Below, in pieces: positions 23,722-34,796 of a stretch of DNA of 64,000 bases; the first letter of the stretch is position 1, and each line of letters opens with the position of its first letter. The stretch comes from Hydractinia symbiolongicarpus (Eukaryota; Cnidaria; Hydrozoa; Anthoathecata; Hydractiniidae): the NCBI RefSeq assembly GCF_029227915.1, contig NC_079888.1, positions 1,562,501 to 1,626,500 of the forward strand, read 5' to 3'. Position numbers and translations under genes: made by a program. The notes under the pieces are model-generated. The model had not been told where the DNA came from and searched no databases. It saw only the letters and a program-made list of their open reading frames with translations.

Positions 23722-24089
23722 CGAGCCTTACTTATTGCATTTTTTACTAGAGTTACACTTTAACCCCTCGGTCCAAACTTATTTGTTTTATTAGAAAAAC
23801 AAAATACCCTAGCTTTATGTGCAAAAATATCAGTCCTATTTCTTTACGCTGATTTTATATGATTTTTTTCTATCGAAATTTTGAGAATCTCAATAATTCT
23901 CTTGGTATACCTCGCGTGTAGCAAACGTGCTCCACAATTTCGCTTCGCTCGCAAAGCTCAATTGCTTCGCAAAAATAACCTGGCATTATACAAGACTAAC
24001 AAAAGTTTAACAGGATGTCAGAAACAAAACAATAAAAAATAACTTAACACACACGTTTTAAATTCTGAAAAAATTTATTGCACTTTTCA

Positions 24090-24747
24090 TATTGCACGTG
24101 GTCCCCTGTGAAAATGTGAAAATAAGAAGAAAATAATTTACAAAGAGGTGGCAAGCCACCATAATGATGAACTCAACCTGTTAGGTCTTTGGAAATAAAC
24201 TAGAGGTTGTACTCCTCTAGAGAAAATGCCTCTAAAAGCACAATTGTCCCTTTTTACAAGGAATTAATTAAAAAAATATAAAAAAAATAAAAAGGACACA
24301 ACACATTTGAAAAGATGAACAGAACTTTAACCCATATTTCTGAACCTCAGTACCCTGGTTGTCTAGCTGGGTCACCTCGAAGAGGTCCGCGGACGGTCAT
24401 CAGCAGAAACTAGACATCCCTATCTTCCTAAAGTAAACTTTGACCACTTTCTGTTCAACTGTGCTATTCTTTGTTTTTAACTAAGGTAATAAGTGGAGTC
24501 GTTACTCTCCAAAGACAAGATCATGTGTGATCAAACCCCCCTGCTAATATTTTTTTTAACTGGGGTAATAAGTGGAGTCGTTACTCTCCAAAGACAGGAT
24601 CATGTGTGATCAAACCCCCTTGCTAACTTAATTTTTATTTGATTTTGTTTTATTTTTGACTGGGGTAATAAGTGGATCCGTCACTCTCCAAAGACAAGAC
24701 TGAGTGTAGTCAAGCCCCCTTGCTGACTCATTCTGGTTAAAGTATTC
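24090..24747 (-). repeat. LINE 3'-UTR with hairpin and three tandem units of 79-99 bp
   Basis: Downstream (minus strand) of the protease-like frame. Three units share GGTAATAAGTGGA, TCACTCTCCAAAGACA or close, and GTCAAGCCCCCTTGCT or close; they start near 24480, 24559 and 24658. Then come GTCTAGCTGGGTCACCTC (24359) and a hairpin CTAGAGGTT...CTCCTCTAG (24200). The hairpin and GTCTAGCTGGGTCACCTC recur in the same order at 35385-35830, and parts at 39040-39600, suggesting these are 3' ends of one mobile family. Confidence 0.55.
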
Positions 24748-25625
24748 TTATCTCAGCCCTTCTAAAAAGAAAACATATGACTCGTGACTGTTAATAAGGC
24801 AGTCATCACAATAAATTACTGCTGTATAGTTGCAATGTATCCACCTGTGAACCATTTGGTCGAAGGCTATGGATGTGTAGTGACCATTATTTAAGTTGCC
24901 GCAATGGTTTATAATAGCCCTTAATTGAAAATTTTTACGAAATTTCACTTCTCCATCTACGGTAAAAGGTATGGAAAGGGTACCAGGGTAAGCAGTAATA
25001 CGAGAGGCAATTTTTGACACAAGGCCGTTGGCACTGGTAAAACGTTTTAGCTGTAAAATGAGATGGGAACCGCACGACACTACCTCTTTTTCAACTAGAG
25101 CAGTTTAATGAGAGTTGCAAACATGGCAGAAGTAGGCATTGGTGTCTGACAACTCCTCGCTTTTAAAGAAATTATCTAAGGAAGATTGTAACGTAGGGTG
25201 CAGAGAAAGTTGGATGCATGGTGCTATAACTTCTGAGGAGCTGGAAATGTGACATGAATTGCAAGTGGTTGATGTCTTGATGCCAACACTAAAAAGACTT
25301 CCAAGAAATGAAAAGTCTAATGACAGACCAGATAGGAGATAATCAAGAACCTAGGGGACGTCGTGCTGAGCAAAGATATTAAATGCACTTCCCTTCGCAG
25401 CTGAGATATGATGTTTCATAGCACGCAAAAAATGGGAGGGATCAACTGGACTTCTAGAAACAGTCAAACTTTGAAGAACACCTACAAATGCTTCGCCTAA
25501 CTTTTAGGTTGTTTTGCTGACAGAAATGGCTTCTTTAACTTTTGGAAGGTTATAAAAACATTGTAAGATTGAGTTTGCATAACATGTGTTTCCCAACTTT
25601 TTTAGACCGCTATTCCTAAAATCAG
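24748..25625 (-). pseudogene. Ubiquitin-specific-protease (USP)-like domain, broken
   Basis: The minus strand reads GLKKLGNTCYANSILQCF near 25610-25560, the USP cysteine box with the catalytic Cys. After it come a QHDVP block, a zinc-type pair CNSC and CHVC, LILQLKRF, and the histidine box NHCGNLNNGHYTSIAF, then an end in SYVFFLEGLR and stop at 24748. These are the landmarks of a USP/UCH fold in order, in about 290 residues, close to a minimal USP core. In-frame stops after the Cys box (about 25505), at about 25350 and about 25107 kill it. It lies immediately downstream of the LINE endonuclease frame and is joined to it by a Lys/Ser/Pro-rich linker after a frameshift, so it was probably the C-terminal domain of the same polyprotein. 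The role would be removing ubiquitin or cutting the polyprotein; this is inference. Confidence 0.75.
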
Positions 25626-27140
25626 GGTTAGATGGCCATGCGACTGTTGTTTTGGAGACCTTGTAGCAAGTTTTTCGGGTTTTTTGATTTTACAAGATTT
25701 TGTGTGACTTGCAGAAGATTTCTCAGGGTTTTTTGACTTCTTACATTCCATATTTGTAACAGAAGAAACTTCAGGAATGATTGGGGCCTTTTCAGGCTCA
25801 ACCCAAGTGGTAGATTTCGTGACATCCAGATGTAAAAAGAAGCACTTATGGAGGTAAAAGTTAGGGATTTTAATAGGGAACGTAAAGGCTTGTTAGGGAA
25901 ACCAAGGCGACAAAAACAGGTCCTTACTGATTCTGAACAGAAACCCCTTGCACCCACCTCAATGGCAAAGAAATGCACGATCCATCCATTGTTTTTCATA
26001 GCATGACAAAGTGAAGAATATTTGTTAAGCTTTCGTTCGTGCCAATATTCCGTGTTCTCTTCACATGGACAAGTCAGTTCTACCATAATTACAGTTTTGG
26101 AAGAACGGGATAATAATAACACGTCTGGGCGTAGTTGTGTTATTGCAATGTATGGTGGAACAACTAAAACGGAATCTAAATCTGACAGTATTTTCCAATC
26201 GGAAGCAAGGTGAAGAAGGCCTGGACACTTTGTATGCTTCTTTTTAGATGGTGATTGACCGGCCGGAATGAAATTAATTTTGTTGCACTTGGAAACCTTA
26301 AGAGGTTCATATGATACCAAAAACTCTTTTAATACCTTAACCAAAACTATTAAAACCGAGTCATGACGGTATGTGTATCTACCCTGCGTAAGGGAGGTCC
26401 TACCCAATATGTGAGAGACATTTGAGGATGGTTTCTTGCACAGAATGCAACTTTTGTCTTTCTCAATTCCCCATCTCACAAGATTGGTTGGAGAGGGAAG
26501 GGTGTCGTAGGTTGCCCCTATACAAAAGGAAGTTAGACATTGTGGCAGTGAAAGAATTGTTCTCCAAGATAAATCATATTTCACATAAGAGCACCATTTT
26601 CTCCAATTGCCTTGCAAATGCAACTGTACAGCTCTGGCATGGTAAATATCTTCTTCATTTTCTTCAATGATATTGGAAACAAGCTTTCGGTAAGCATAAG
26701 TGCCTTTTGGTGATATATTTTTGTGGTCTAAGAGCCCTAAGCCAGCTCGACCAGTCTGATGCAAACCTAAAATCCTTTTGAAATTGAATTGACTATCCGC
26801 CGAACGAACTGCCTCACTAACTTTCCAATTTCCAGCTTTTAAATCTGGTACGCACTTAGACACACAAGGGTCGACAGAATCTCTTAGCAACAGATGTCCA
26901 CTGATTTTGGCAGATTTTAGAACAGATGCAATTCAGGGGAAGAGGACAAGGCGATGTGGAGGAATATAAGGAAATGTTGGAAATTGAATGATGTAGTTTT
27001 AACCATTTCCTAATGAAAACAGAAAATCTTTGCTCTAGTTTTGTGATAGTAGATAGAGAAACTTCATAAATTATTAATGGCCAGCGGATTCTGGGAATTA
27101 ACAGATGGTGTAAAAACCAAACCTTATGGACCCCTTTATG
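25626..27140 (-). pseudogene. LINE ORF2 remnant: RT tail, zinc finger, restriction-like endonuclease
   Basis: The minus-strand frame 26890-25628 extends upstream past one stop to about 27140 (LIPRIRWPLIIYEVSL, FIRKWLKLHH), sequences typical of the end of a LINE reverse transcriptase. The RT catalytic core is missing, so the copy is 5'-truncated. A CxxC..H-type finger (CILCKKPSSNVSHIL) and GRYTYRHDSVL follow. Then comes a PD-(D/E)xK-like region: RPDVLLLSRSS, VIMVELTCPCEEN and ERKLNKYSSL, matching the restriction-like endonuclease order of early-branching LINEs (R2/NeSL type). The endonuclease would nick target DNA to prime reverse transcription. Immediately downstream lies a USP-like domain. 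The final part of this frame (after 25850) is a frameshifted reading of the linker. Confidence 0.7.
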
Positions 27141-27799
27141 AAAAGACCTGTTTATAGCTATAAGTGCTCATAAAAGAAGAGAAGTTTGGAAACTAAGGTA
27201 GCTAGCTATAGATAATTAAAAAAGACGAACAACAACATAAGTCATAGGTTACAGCTAGCCATGGGGATGGGGGAGTAGGACTTGGAGGCTAATATTAGCC
27301 AGCTAACAGTAGCTAAGACAGCAATATACTTAAACTGGGAACACATAGCCAAAACTAAAGCTATAGCTAATTATGCTTAGTAAAACACATATAAAGAGAA
27401 ACAATAGTAATGTAAAAATAATAACATTACAGTGAGCAGTGAGTTCAACAAACCAAAGTTTTCCGTTTGTTAGTCAGCTAACAGCTTTATGTAGCATTTT
27501 GAATTTTAGCACAAACACATTAGTTACGCGTCAGGGAATACATTAATTATTCAACAAAATGCAAGCAAACATGGTGGTTAGTTTTTTTTTTAAAAAAAGC
27601 GGTAAAATATACAACATTAGAAAGTTGGGGCTTTTAAGTGGCTTTTCCTGGAAAATGCGAGTCTGCTTGCTCCAGCGACATAAAAACTAAACGTCTGAAA
27701 ACATCAAAGTCCTTACTATTTGTGGTTCCAAATCCACTTCAAACTGTAGCCTTTATTTTCTTCTTCTAACTTTAATACTTTACTTCTAGCTCTAGCTAC
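27141..27799. other. No gene; LINE/piggyBac boundary region
   Basis: Rich in GCTAGCTA-type words (27200-27380). I saw neither the piggyBac left end nor its missing N-terminal half here. Nothing else is recognised. Confidence 0.4.
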
Positions 27800-28596
27800 C
27801 ACTTGTTCATTGATAATTTCTACACAAGCCTAAACCTGATCAAAAGCCTCAAGGATAGGCAAACATATGCCTGCGGAACTATCAGAACGAACCGAGGTGA
27901 ATTGCCGAAACGATTCAAGGAAGGAAAACATGTTATCGGCAAATCAATGTATATTCAGATTGATACTATTGTTGCAGTTAACTGGAAAGATAAGAGGGAT
28001 GTTTTTGTTATGTCCTCTATTCATGGGAATCAAGAAGTCACCTGCAACGACATAAAGGAGATGTTGAAAAGCCTTCCATGATTCAGTCGTACAATCAAAG
28101 CATGGGAGGCGTTGGTAAATGTGATCAACGTATATCATACTACGGCCTGAACCGAAAATCCTGGAAGTGGTGGAAAAAAGACTTTTTTAGACTCTTGGAT
28201 ATGTCTATCATTAACAGCATGTTGCTTTTTTTCAAGAAGTATCCTGAATTTGAGAAGAAAAAGAATCCACACAAAAAATTCAGAGAAATGCTTATTCATC
28301 AACATGTACAGCCTTACCTTGATGAGAAGGCCGAGAACTTTGTTCAAAGAGCAGGCCGCCCAAGTTTAGAGCCAGCTCAAAGAGCAAAATTTGATGTTCT
28401 GGATGCTACCAGATTGACAGGGAAGCACTACCCTTCCAAAAGAAATCCAAGAAGAAAGTGTTGTATGTGTGCGTATGAAATCGATCCGGAGACTGGAAAG
28501 CGCAGTAACAAACGCACGTTGAATTATTGCGAGAAGTGTGGAAAATATGTGTGTGAGAACTGTTTCAAAGACTTTCACAGCAAAAGTAGTATTTGA
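27800..28596 (+). pseudogene. piggyBac transposase, C-terminal part
   Basis: The remnant starts abruptly with FIDNFYTSLNL, where the Asp belongs to the conserved DNFYTS box, and runs into ...MLKSLP, where a frameshift near 28070 moves to the second frame. That frame has SYNQSMGGVGKCDQ, normally MGGVDxxDQ, so a catalytic-region Asp is replaced by Gly. After WKWWKKDFF it ends with the piggyBac Cys-rich finger (CCMC, CEKCGKYVCENC). The N-terminal half, including the first catalytic Asp, is absent. The copy is inactive. Confidence 0.85.
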
Positions 28597-29372
28597 AACC
28601 TTATCAATTGCCCCATAGTAGTTTTTGATTTCATTTTTATTGTTGATAATTGATGCTTCACACCAGGTTATACATATATTATAAAAAATTTTCTTAGAAA
28701 TTTCATATTTTTCGATGTTTACATTTTTTCAATTATGTCAATAAGTACAGGAGGAATTTCAAAAAAATTTTTTTTGTTCAATTACTAAGATGTTCTGCTA
28801 CAAGTATTATGAGATTTAGGTCTTTAGACAAGTGCAATAAGTTTTGAAAGCACTTCAAACTTGAAATTTTTGAAAAATTTTGTCCTTTTGAGAATTTTTG
28901 GTTGCTATGCAACCACATCTCAGTTGCTTTGGTGACATATTTTGAATTTTAGTTTTATATGTTTGCAATCTGTGGTCTATAAGCTTTCAGAAAATATATA
29001 GTTTATGGAGGTCTACTCCTACTTAGGAAATGTTATTTTCACGGTTTATGTGTGATTGACCTAAAAAAACCCAAAAAAATTCCAGCGGGTAAAGGGATAA
29101 ATTTTCATGTAAAATTAGTGAGAGAAACAGAAATAGAAAATCTAGAATTAGCACGTGATTAATATTTTGTGCTTACAGAGGCAGTTGGTGTTGCTACCAT
29201 CACCATCACCATTGTTGTTGTTGTTGTTGCTGTTGTCGTTGTTTTGGCGGGTGGTAGTGTCATTGATGTTTGGGACTATGGTGATGGTGGTGAAGGTGTC
29301 GATAACCATTGTATTAAACTTTTTTGACCGCTATATTAATTTCCGAACAATAAAAACAGTACTGTCCCCGTC
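28597..29372 (+). other. piggyBac 3' region with right terminal repeat
   Basis: No gene. The right inverted end is CCAGCGGGTAAAGGG at 29082-29096, the complement of the CCCTTTACCCGCTGG form common in piggyBac elements. The next four bases are ATAA instead of TTAA. A GTTGTTGTTG microsatellite lies at 29213-29245. Confidence 0.6.
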
Positions 29373-31844
29373 TACTCTAGGAGCCTGGGGGGGGGTTGAG
29401 TATGCACTTCAATGTACACTAGGTCTGACTTCAAATCCTGAAAGTACATGATGGAAAGGTCAGAAAAAACTTACTTTCCCATTTTGGTTCATGGTCGTTT
29501 GGCGGGAAAGATGGCGGAAGGGCGCAAAAAAATGCATAAGGGCGTAATTTCCCAAATATGGTCATGTTATATATCAATCGATCACAACTTTAATACTGAT
29601 CAATAATCACATTAGAACTTGGGTCTAAAAATGTACCGTTCAAAGGTTAAAAGCATTTAAGTGAAGCATACTAAACTAAAAATTTCAATACTGATCATAA
29701 TTTGGAGTACTGTAAATTATTTTATTCAGGCTCTTGATAAAAAATCTTGATCAAACGATAAGAGTAAAACGACACTATATATATAAAAAACTATTATAAC
29801 AAAAATATCATGCGCCTTTGTTCGTTGATGATATAGAGATTTACTAATTTCATCCGAATGGGTTTTGACACTCTTCGCGTTTGCAGTTACAATATTGACA
29901 ACAGTTAATGTTATTTATTCGACATATACAGACATTAGCTCGAGCAGATTTCAGACAGTTGCAAGGCTGTGGTAAATCATCAGGCAAAACGTCATCTTCA
30001 GTTATTTTTGGCTTCAGGCAATCACCTTCTTCATCCAATACGTAGCCGTAATGTGTTGGATCTATGTCAATACATCTCACAAATGGGGCATGAAATCATA
30101 CATACGTTTGAAGATAGGCACGTTTAATATGTAATATTGCACTCAACGATGTGGGAGGAAGCTTCTCTAAATCTAACAGTTGCGATTTTTTATAATAGAT
30201 CTTGTTTCGTAACTGATCAAATGTTGTAACGCCCTTGAAATACAATGTACCATAAAATGTTGTGCTAAGTCGACTAATTCTTCATTCAAAGTAGATACAC
30301 CAAAGAAAGATAGTTCACCAAAACAACTTCCAGACGCAACTTTTAATGCTGCTGTTTTTGTTCCAATTTTGCTTGTTGTGTCGCATCCTATAAAAAAAAG
30401 ATTTCATGAATTGCATGTTTAAAGTGAATGAACAGTTAAATTTTGAATACATGTTTACATTGCAGGTCTACAGTTACTACATTAACAAATGTACTCAATA
30501 TTCTCAAATTATGGTTCAACCTGTTAATGCATGCACAGCTGGTAAGATATCTATAACTTCAGGAGCAATCCTCTCTGCCAGGTCATGAACAGGAAATGCA
30601 ACTGTTGTAACGCTCCTACCACTGACTACCCACAACTCATTCAAACCATTGAAAATCCAACGCTTGAAATGGTTAACAGAACATACAAAAACATTAGTAT
30701 CTAGAGAAGCAACTATAACTTTCTCAAATCTTTCTTCTGAGATTGACTGGCTAACATGGTACATGATGCGATCATCAGCTTCTTCGTGATCATTGCTGAG
30801 TGATGGAACAACAGATCTCTCCCCATTGCAAAGCTTCAAACAAGATGTTATATCATCGGTGTTTGCACCACCAAGGAAAACAGGAATTTCTGATCGACAA
30901 CACTCAATCATCCAATTAATGAACATTTGCTGGAGACCCTTTTTGTTTTCTGAGGATGACCAAAACCTATCCATTTCAACAGGTAATTGCTGCTTGAAGT
31001 GTGTAATTTTGACTTCGATTGGATCAGCTTTCATTCTCCTATTACGTTCATCTTGTTTGATACTTTGTTGAAGGTACAGATCGAATATTATGTCTATCCT
31101 TTCACAGTTTTTCGATAGGTTGACAAATATCTTCCATAATGCCTTTGCAAAATCTTCGTATGTCTTCAATTTCATTTTTTTTGGTAGGTAATTTACGAGC
31201 ATAACCCATAAAATCGATAGCAATCATTGATTTCATTTCCACATTATTTGGAACATTTGCTGGGCAATCTTCCTTCAAAAGCTTTTTCATTTCTTGCGCG
31301 AGCTCTGATTTAGGGGACTTCCTTAGGTTTCCATCTTTAGTCAGGTAAAACGAAGTACTTGATACTTCATATGACAGAAGATTTTTGACATTGTATTGTC
31401 TAAGACGTGCATAATCCATTATTCGAAGAAAAGATATAGTTTCTTTTTTGACATCGAATGTATGCAAACGTTTTGCTTTTGTTGAAGATCGAGTCATTGG
31501 TATTGTATCAAACAACTTCTTGCTTTTTTCTTCAAGTCTTTCAATAAAACAATACAAACCTGCAAAATTAGCAATGATCTTCAATTAAAATGCAACATGT
31601 AGTAAACAAGAAAATATACACAACATTTTTTTGAAAAGACAATATATTTTTTGAAAAGATAAGATACCGAACTTTACTTAAATGCTTCTAACTTTTGAAC
31701 GGAATTTTCAGACCCAAGTTCTAAGGTGATTATTGATCAGTATTAAATTTAAAGGTCATTTTCCATCATTCTATACTTTCAGGATTTGAAGTCAGACCTA
31801 GTGTACATTGAAGTGCATACTTACCCCCCCAGGCTCCTAGAGTA
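29373..31844. mobile_element. Long-inverted-repeat element with an XPG/FEN-like gene
   Basis: The ends TACTCTAGGAGCCTGGGGGG (29373) and its near-complement (to 31844) begin inverted repeats of at least 185 bases, including CTAGGTCTGACTTCAAATCC. The left copy carries about 110 extra bases (29470-29580). Three bases, GTC, flank both sides and may be the target duplication. The only gene between them is the minus-strand XPG/FEN-like gene. I cannot assign a transposon superfamily; no DDE transposase fits in the space. Confidence 0.65.
29850..31584 (-). pseudogene. XPG/FEN-like (PIN-fold) protein with Cys-rich tail
   Basis: Minus-strand pieces read as one spliced, slightly damaged gene. 31584-31160 holds an N-terminal region with SFYLTKDGNLRKS and IAIDFMGYAR. 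31223-30528 holds RIDIIFDLYLQQSIKQDER, then HEEADDRIMYHVSQ and VIVASLDTNVFV, a pattern like the acidic XPG-I core of flap nucleases, and HALTG. An intron splits that motif: after a TTTATAG acceptor at about 30390 it continues GCDTTSKIGTKTAALK. The last piece, 30080-29850, is Cys-rich (CNCLKSARANVCICR, CCQYCNCKREECQNP). This family is, from memory, multi-copy in cnidarian and hemichordate genomes. The PIN/FEN assignment is inferred from motifs; at least one frameshift (near 31150) is present. Confidence 0.6.
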
Positions 31845-31992
31845 GTCTATTAATTCGTCTTCAGATGACATGACATCAGGAATCATGCAATCCTACCAAA
31901 CAGACTTTTTCATTTCATGGTCTACCAAGTTTTTATTTGTTTTATACGTGTCTGCGCTATCTAAAAAAGGAGTACCATGAGTATACGAAAAA

Positions 31993-33067
31993 TTAAAATA
32001 AATTAAATAAACATAAACATAAACAGGCCACAAAATCATGCCTAAGAAGAATCCTGTCTTTTAGGCGGAAGCAATTAAGCCTGTAGTGCATAAATACACT
32101 GCAACAAACAAGCAAATGTACACTTTTTTATACTTACACTCACATGCTCTTTTCTTGACTCGACAGATGCAGATATAGCATAATTCGGACTCTTTACCTT
32201 TTGTGCTTTAATTTCTTTTTTGCTTCGAAAGCATAATTGGATGGCATCTAAGAAAGAATTTAAATTAACAAACTTTCTATACATCACATATCTTAGTAAG
32301 CTGCAGAAGTGAGTGTATGATAACCTACCATACCTCTTATATCATGTTGTCATCTGTCAACTTTTTATTTTCCTCTGAGAATGGACTAAAAGGGAGTACA
32401 AATACTAAATGTAATAACACATGCTAAAATTTGTCCAAATTAAATTGCATATAATGAGATGCATTGTTTACAAATAAAGCAAGACACTCCACGAATTAAG
32501 AAATAAAAAGAAATATATACGCACTATTTCATCCTTTTCTTCTATCAACATCATCCTTAAAAGATAAATAAAACACAACCAAAAGTATTTAGGATATGCT
32601 CACAAGTAAGTATTTAATAAAGGTATACTTTAATAATTTTAGCAGTTTTCAAAGATTGGTAGCTTATTTTTAGAAATAGAGAACAGTAACTAATTAAACA
32701 TGCTTGTACCAGCATAACCGTGTTAACACTAAATATTTCACGTAATTTAAAAGGGTGCCTGTAACCATGTTTTAATAATTCTACCGTTACAGGCTTAGTT
32801 TATAAACATGGCTTATCGCACCGTAATTACTAACAGAAAGAAATGAAGTAAAATAATAAATAACAAAAACTAAAATAGACTTACACTTCTTCCAACTACT
32901 TTTTGCTGTTCTTCGCTAAAAATAGGGTTTTTGAACTTAATGTAAAAATACAGTGATGATAATAGCCGTATTTTGTCTGTTGTACATGGTTGCGCGCAGC
33001 TTTTTTCGAAAAATATAGCACGGGGACCGATTTTTACGGACCTTCGTTTTTCGGTTAGACGCAACAT
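31993..33067 (-). CDS. Candidate three-exon gene, unknown
   Basis: Exon 33067-32885 starts with ATG and has 61 codons (MLRLTEKRRSVKIGPRA ... EEQQKVVGRS), ending at donor GTAAGT. Exon 32247-32198 follows CTTTCTTAG and ends at GTAAAG. Exon 32098 to about 31993 follows a very good acceptor (CTTGTTTGTTGCAG) and runs to a stop. Phases agree throughout. The product would be about 115 residues, basic, with no domain I know. The last exon is hydrophobic near its end and may really stop at another donor. It could be a host gene cut off by the neighbouring inverted-repeat element, or chance. The bases 32950-32975 resemble a degenerate Helitron 5' end. Confidence 0.35.
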
Positions 33068-33439
33068 GATTTTGGAATAATTTCGGAATCACGCCAGAAC
33101 CGGATAAAGAAAGTAAACGTCATACGAAAGCCATTATGGTTTGGAGTCTCCTTTAAACCTTTTTCTCTTCCAAATACTTAGGATCTATAGGAATATTTAT
33201 TTTAGTTTTAGGCGAGTTTAGTGTTTTGAAAAAAAATTCAAGTATTTGCCTGAAAAAACGCGCATGGGCCCAAACAATGCCGGAAAAGAAAAAAAACAGA
33301 CACCAATATGATCCAAGAAACTATAAAAATTAAAATAAACTTACTATGTGGTAGCGAAGTTCTTAAAAGAACTGTTTCTGATAGTTTTTAATAAAGTTTA
33401 CGTTATAAATAACTTATATATAAACTTATATATAAACTT

Positions 33440-33815
33440 TAACTTAACTGACAGCCTCTTTTGAAAACCGAAGTGATAAAGATTTTTCGAAAATAGTATT
33501 ACTCCTGTACGACACGGTTTACCTGTTAAGTGCTCAGTCTGGTCTTAAAGATGGTCTGTTCTCTGTTTTTTTTATTTAAACCGTCGTGATAAAGTTTTAT
33601 TTGGAAAATGTTATTACGCCTATTACTCATGTGAGACACGGTTTACCTGTAATAAACGTTCAACGCGCTGTTAACAACAAGCTGTTTTGTGTGTTTTTTT
33701 ATTAAAATTGAAGTTGACATAAGATTCTTTTTTGGAAAAGGCTATTACGCCTATACACACAGGCAACACTGTTTACCTGTACTAAGCGCTCAGTCTGGTG
33801 TCACGATTAAATTTG
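33440..33815 (+). repeat. Three tandem, diverged units of about 115 bp
   Basis: Each unit has a GAAAATNNTATTAC block, a GACACGGTTTACCTGT-type block and often GCTCAGTCTGGT. Units begin near 33460, 33580 and 33700. A piece in inverse orientation is at 36640-36680 (CTTTATCACAACTTCGG). Confidence 0.6.
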
Positions 33816-33854
33816 TAACGTTTACTAAAACTTATTTCGCCAAATAAAATAGTA

Positions 33855-34775
33855 TTGACCCATAACACTGTCAAGATCCAGTCGAAGAATCGATTTAATA
33901 TGAAAGATCTTGGAACACTCTCATCGTTTCTTGGAATTGATTTTGAGAGGAGGATTGACTACGTCACCATGTCCCAGTCCCGTTACCTTAAAGATGTCCT
34001 TATCCGATTCAGTCTCAATGATTGTAAATCGAGGAATACCCCATACGAATAAAACCCTGCCGCATATATATTAGATGAGACCAGCGATACTGGAAAGACC
34101 GATAACGACACCAAACTATATCGCCAAATGGTGGGAAGCATTGTATATGCCATGACTTGCTCCCAACTAGATTTGAGTTATGTTGTAACTAAGCTGTCTC
34201 AACACTTGTCAAAGACTGAAAATTCAGACTGGATTATGTTAAAACATGTATTTCGGTATATGAAGAATACTTTCACTTTTCGTGAACTAAACCATGAAGA
34301 ATTTCGTCTCTATGCATTTTGTGATGCTGATTAGACTTCTTCTTTGGATAACAGAAGAAGTATTACCGGTTATTTTATCAGCATCAATCCGACTGGGCCA
34401 CCTATCAGTTGAAGGTCGAAAAAACAAGCGTCTGTGGCACTTTCAACATACGAAGCTGAATATATGGCCCTCTCACTAACAGCTCAGGAGACCGCCTACC
34501 TAACGCGACTTATCAAAGATTTAACAAATTTTGACCTCAAGCCGCCTGTGATTAAAAATGACAACCAAGGTGCCTTAGCGTTATTGAAAAACCCCGTAAA
34601 GCACATGAAGGCCAAACATATCGATATGCGATACCATTATATCAGAAAATGTTTTCAACAGAATCAGATAGCTGTAGAATATATACCTTCCAGTGAAACC
34701 AAAGCTGATATATTTACAAAACCGCCAAAGAAACATTTGTTGACAATGTTCAAACAATATTTATTTGGAGAGTAA
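33855..34775 (+). pseudogene. Ty1/copia polyprotein remnant: RT end and RNase H
   Basis: 33855-34052 reads FNMKDLGTLSSFLGIDF and SQSRYLKDVL, the end of a copia reverse transcriptase, then a stop. 34128-34334 has VGSIVYAMTCSQLDLSY. 34434-34775 is a complete C-terminal RNase H part with ALSTYEAEYMALS, NDNQGALALLKNP, KHIDMRYHYIR and KADIFTKP. Frames are broken at about 34052 and 34330. Gag, protease, integrase and the RT catalytic YxDD region are absent, so this is a 5'-truncated element followed by its 3' LTR. Confidence 0.85.
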
Positions 34776-34796
34776 TTTTTAATGAGAACTTTACGT

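Larger units (their letters stand above)
20644..24089. other. 3.4-kb gap: diverged repeats and hairpins, no gene
   Basis: Bases 20655-21060 contain several imperfect units of the type TTCCCACAAAAGTT...AAAATTTTAAAA, resembling the repeat left of the Helitron. Farther on there are a 12-bp hairpin ATGCCCA-C-GCCG pairing within 22805-22850, a 32-bp perfect palindrome (23540-23571) and a G run (23699-23721). The frames at 22174-22449 and 22458-22718 show no known motif. Confidence 0.45.

Noticed and set aside
24480-24735. Three regularly spaced similar units, CRISPR-like at first sight
   Set aside because: The whole unit repeats, not a short repeat with unique spacers, and the setting is a eukaryotic LINE tail.
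29845-30085. Cys-rich frame as an independent metallothionein-like gene
   Set aside because: It fits as the C-terminal part of the XPG/FEN-like gene upstream on the same strand.
32945-32985. GATAATAGCCGTATTTTGTCTG resembling a Helitron 5' end
   Set aside because: No TC start at the right place, no 3' hairpin partner nearby, and it lies in a candidate exon.
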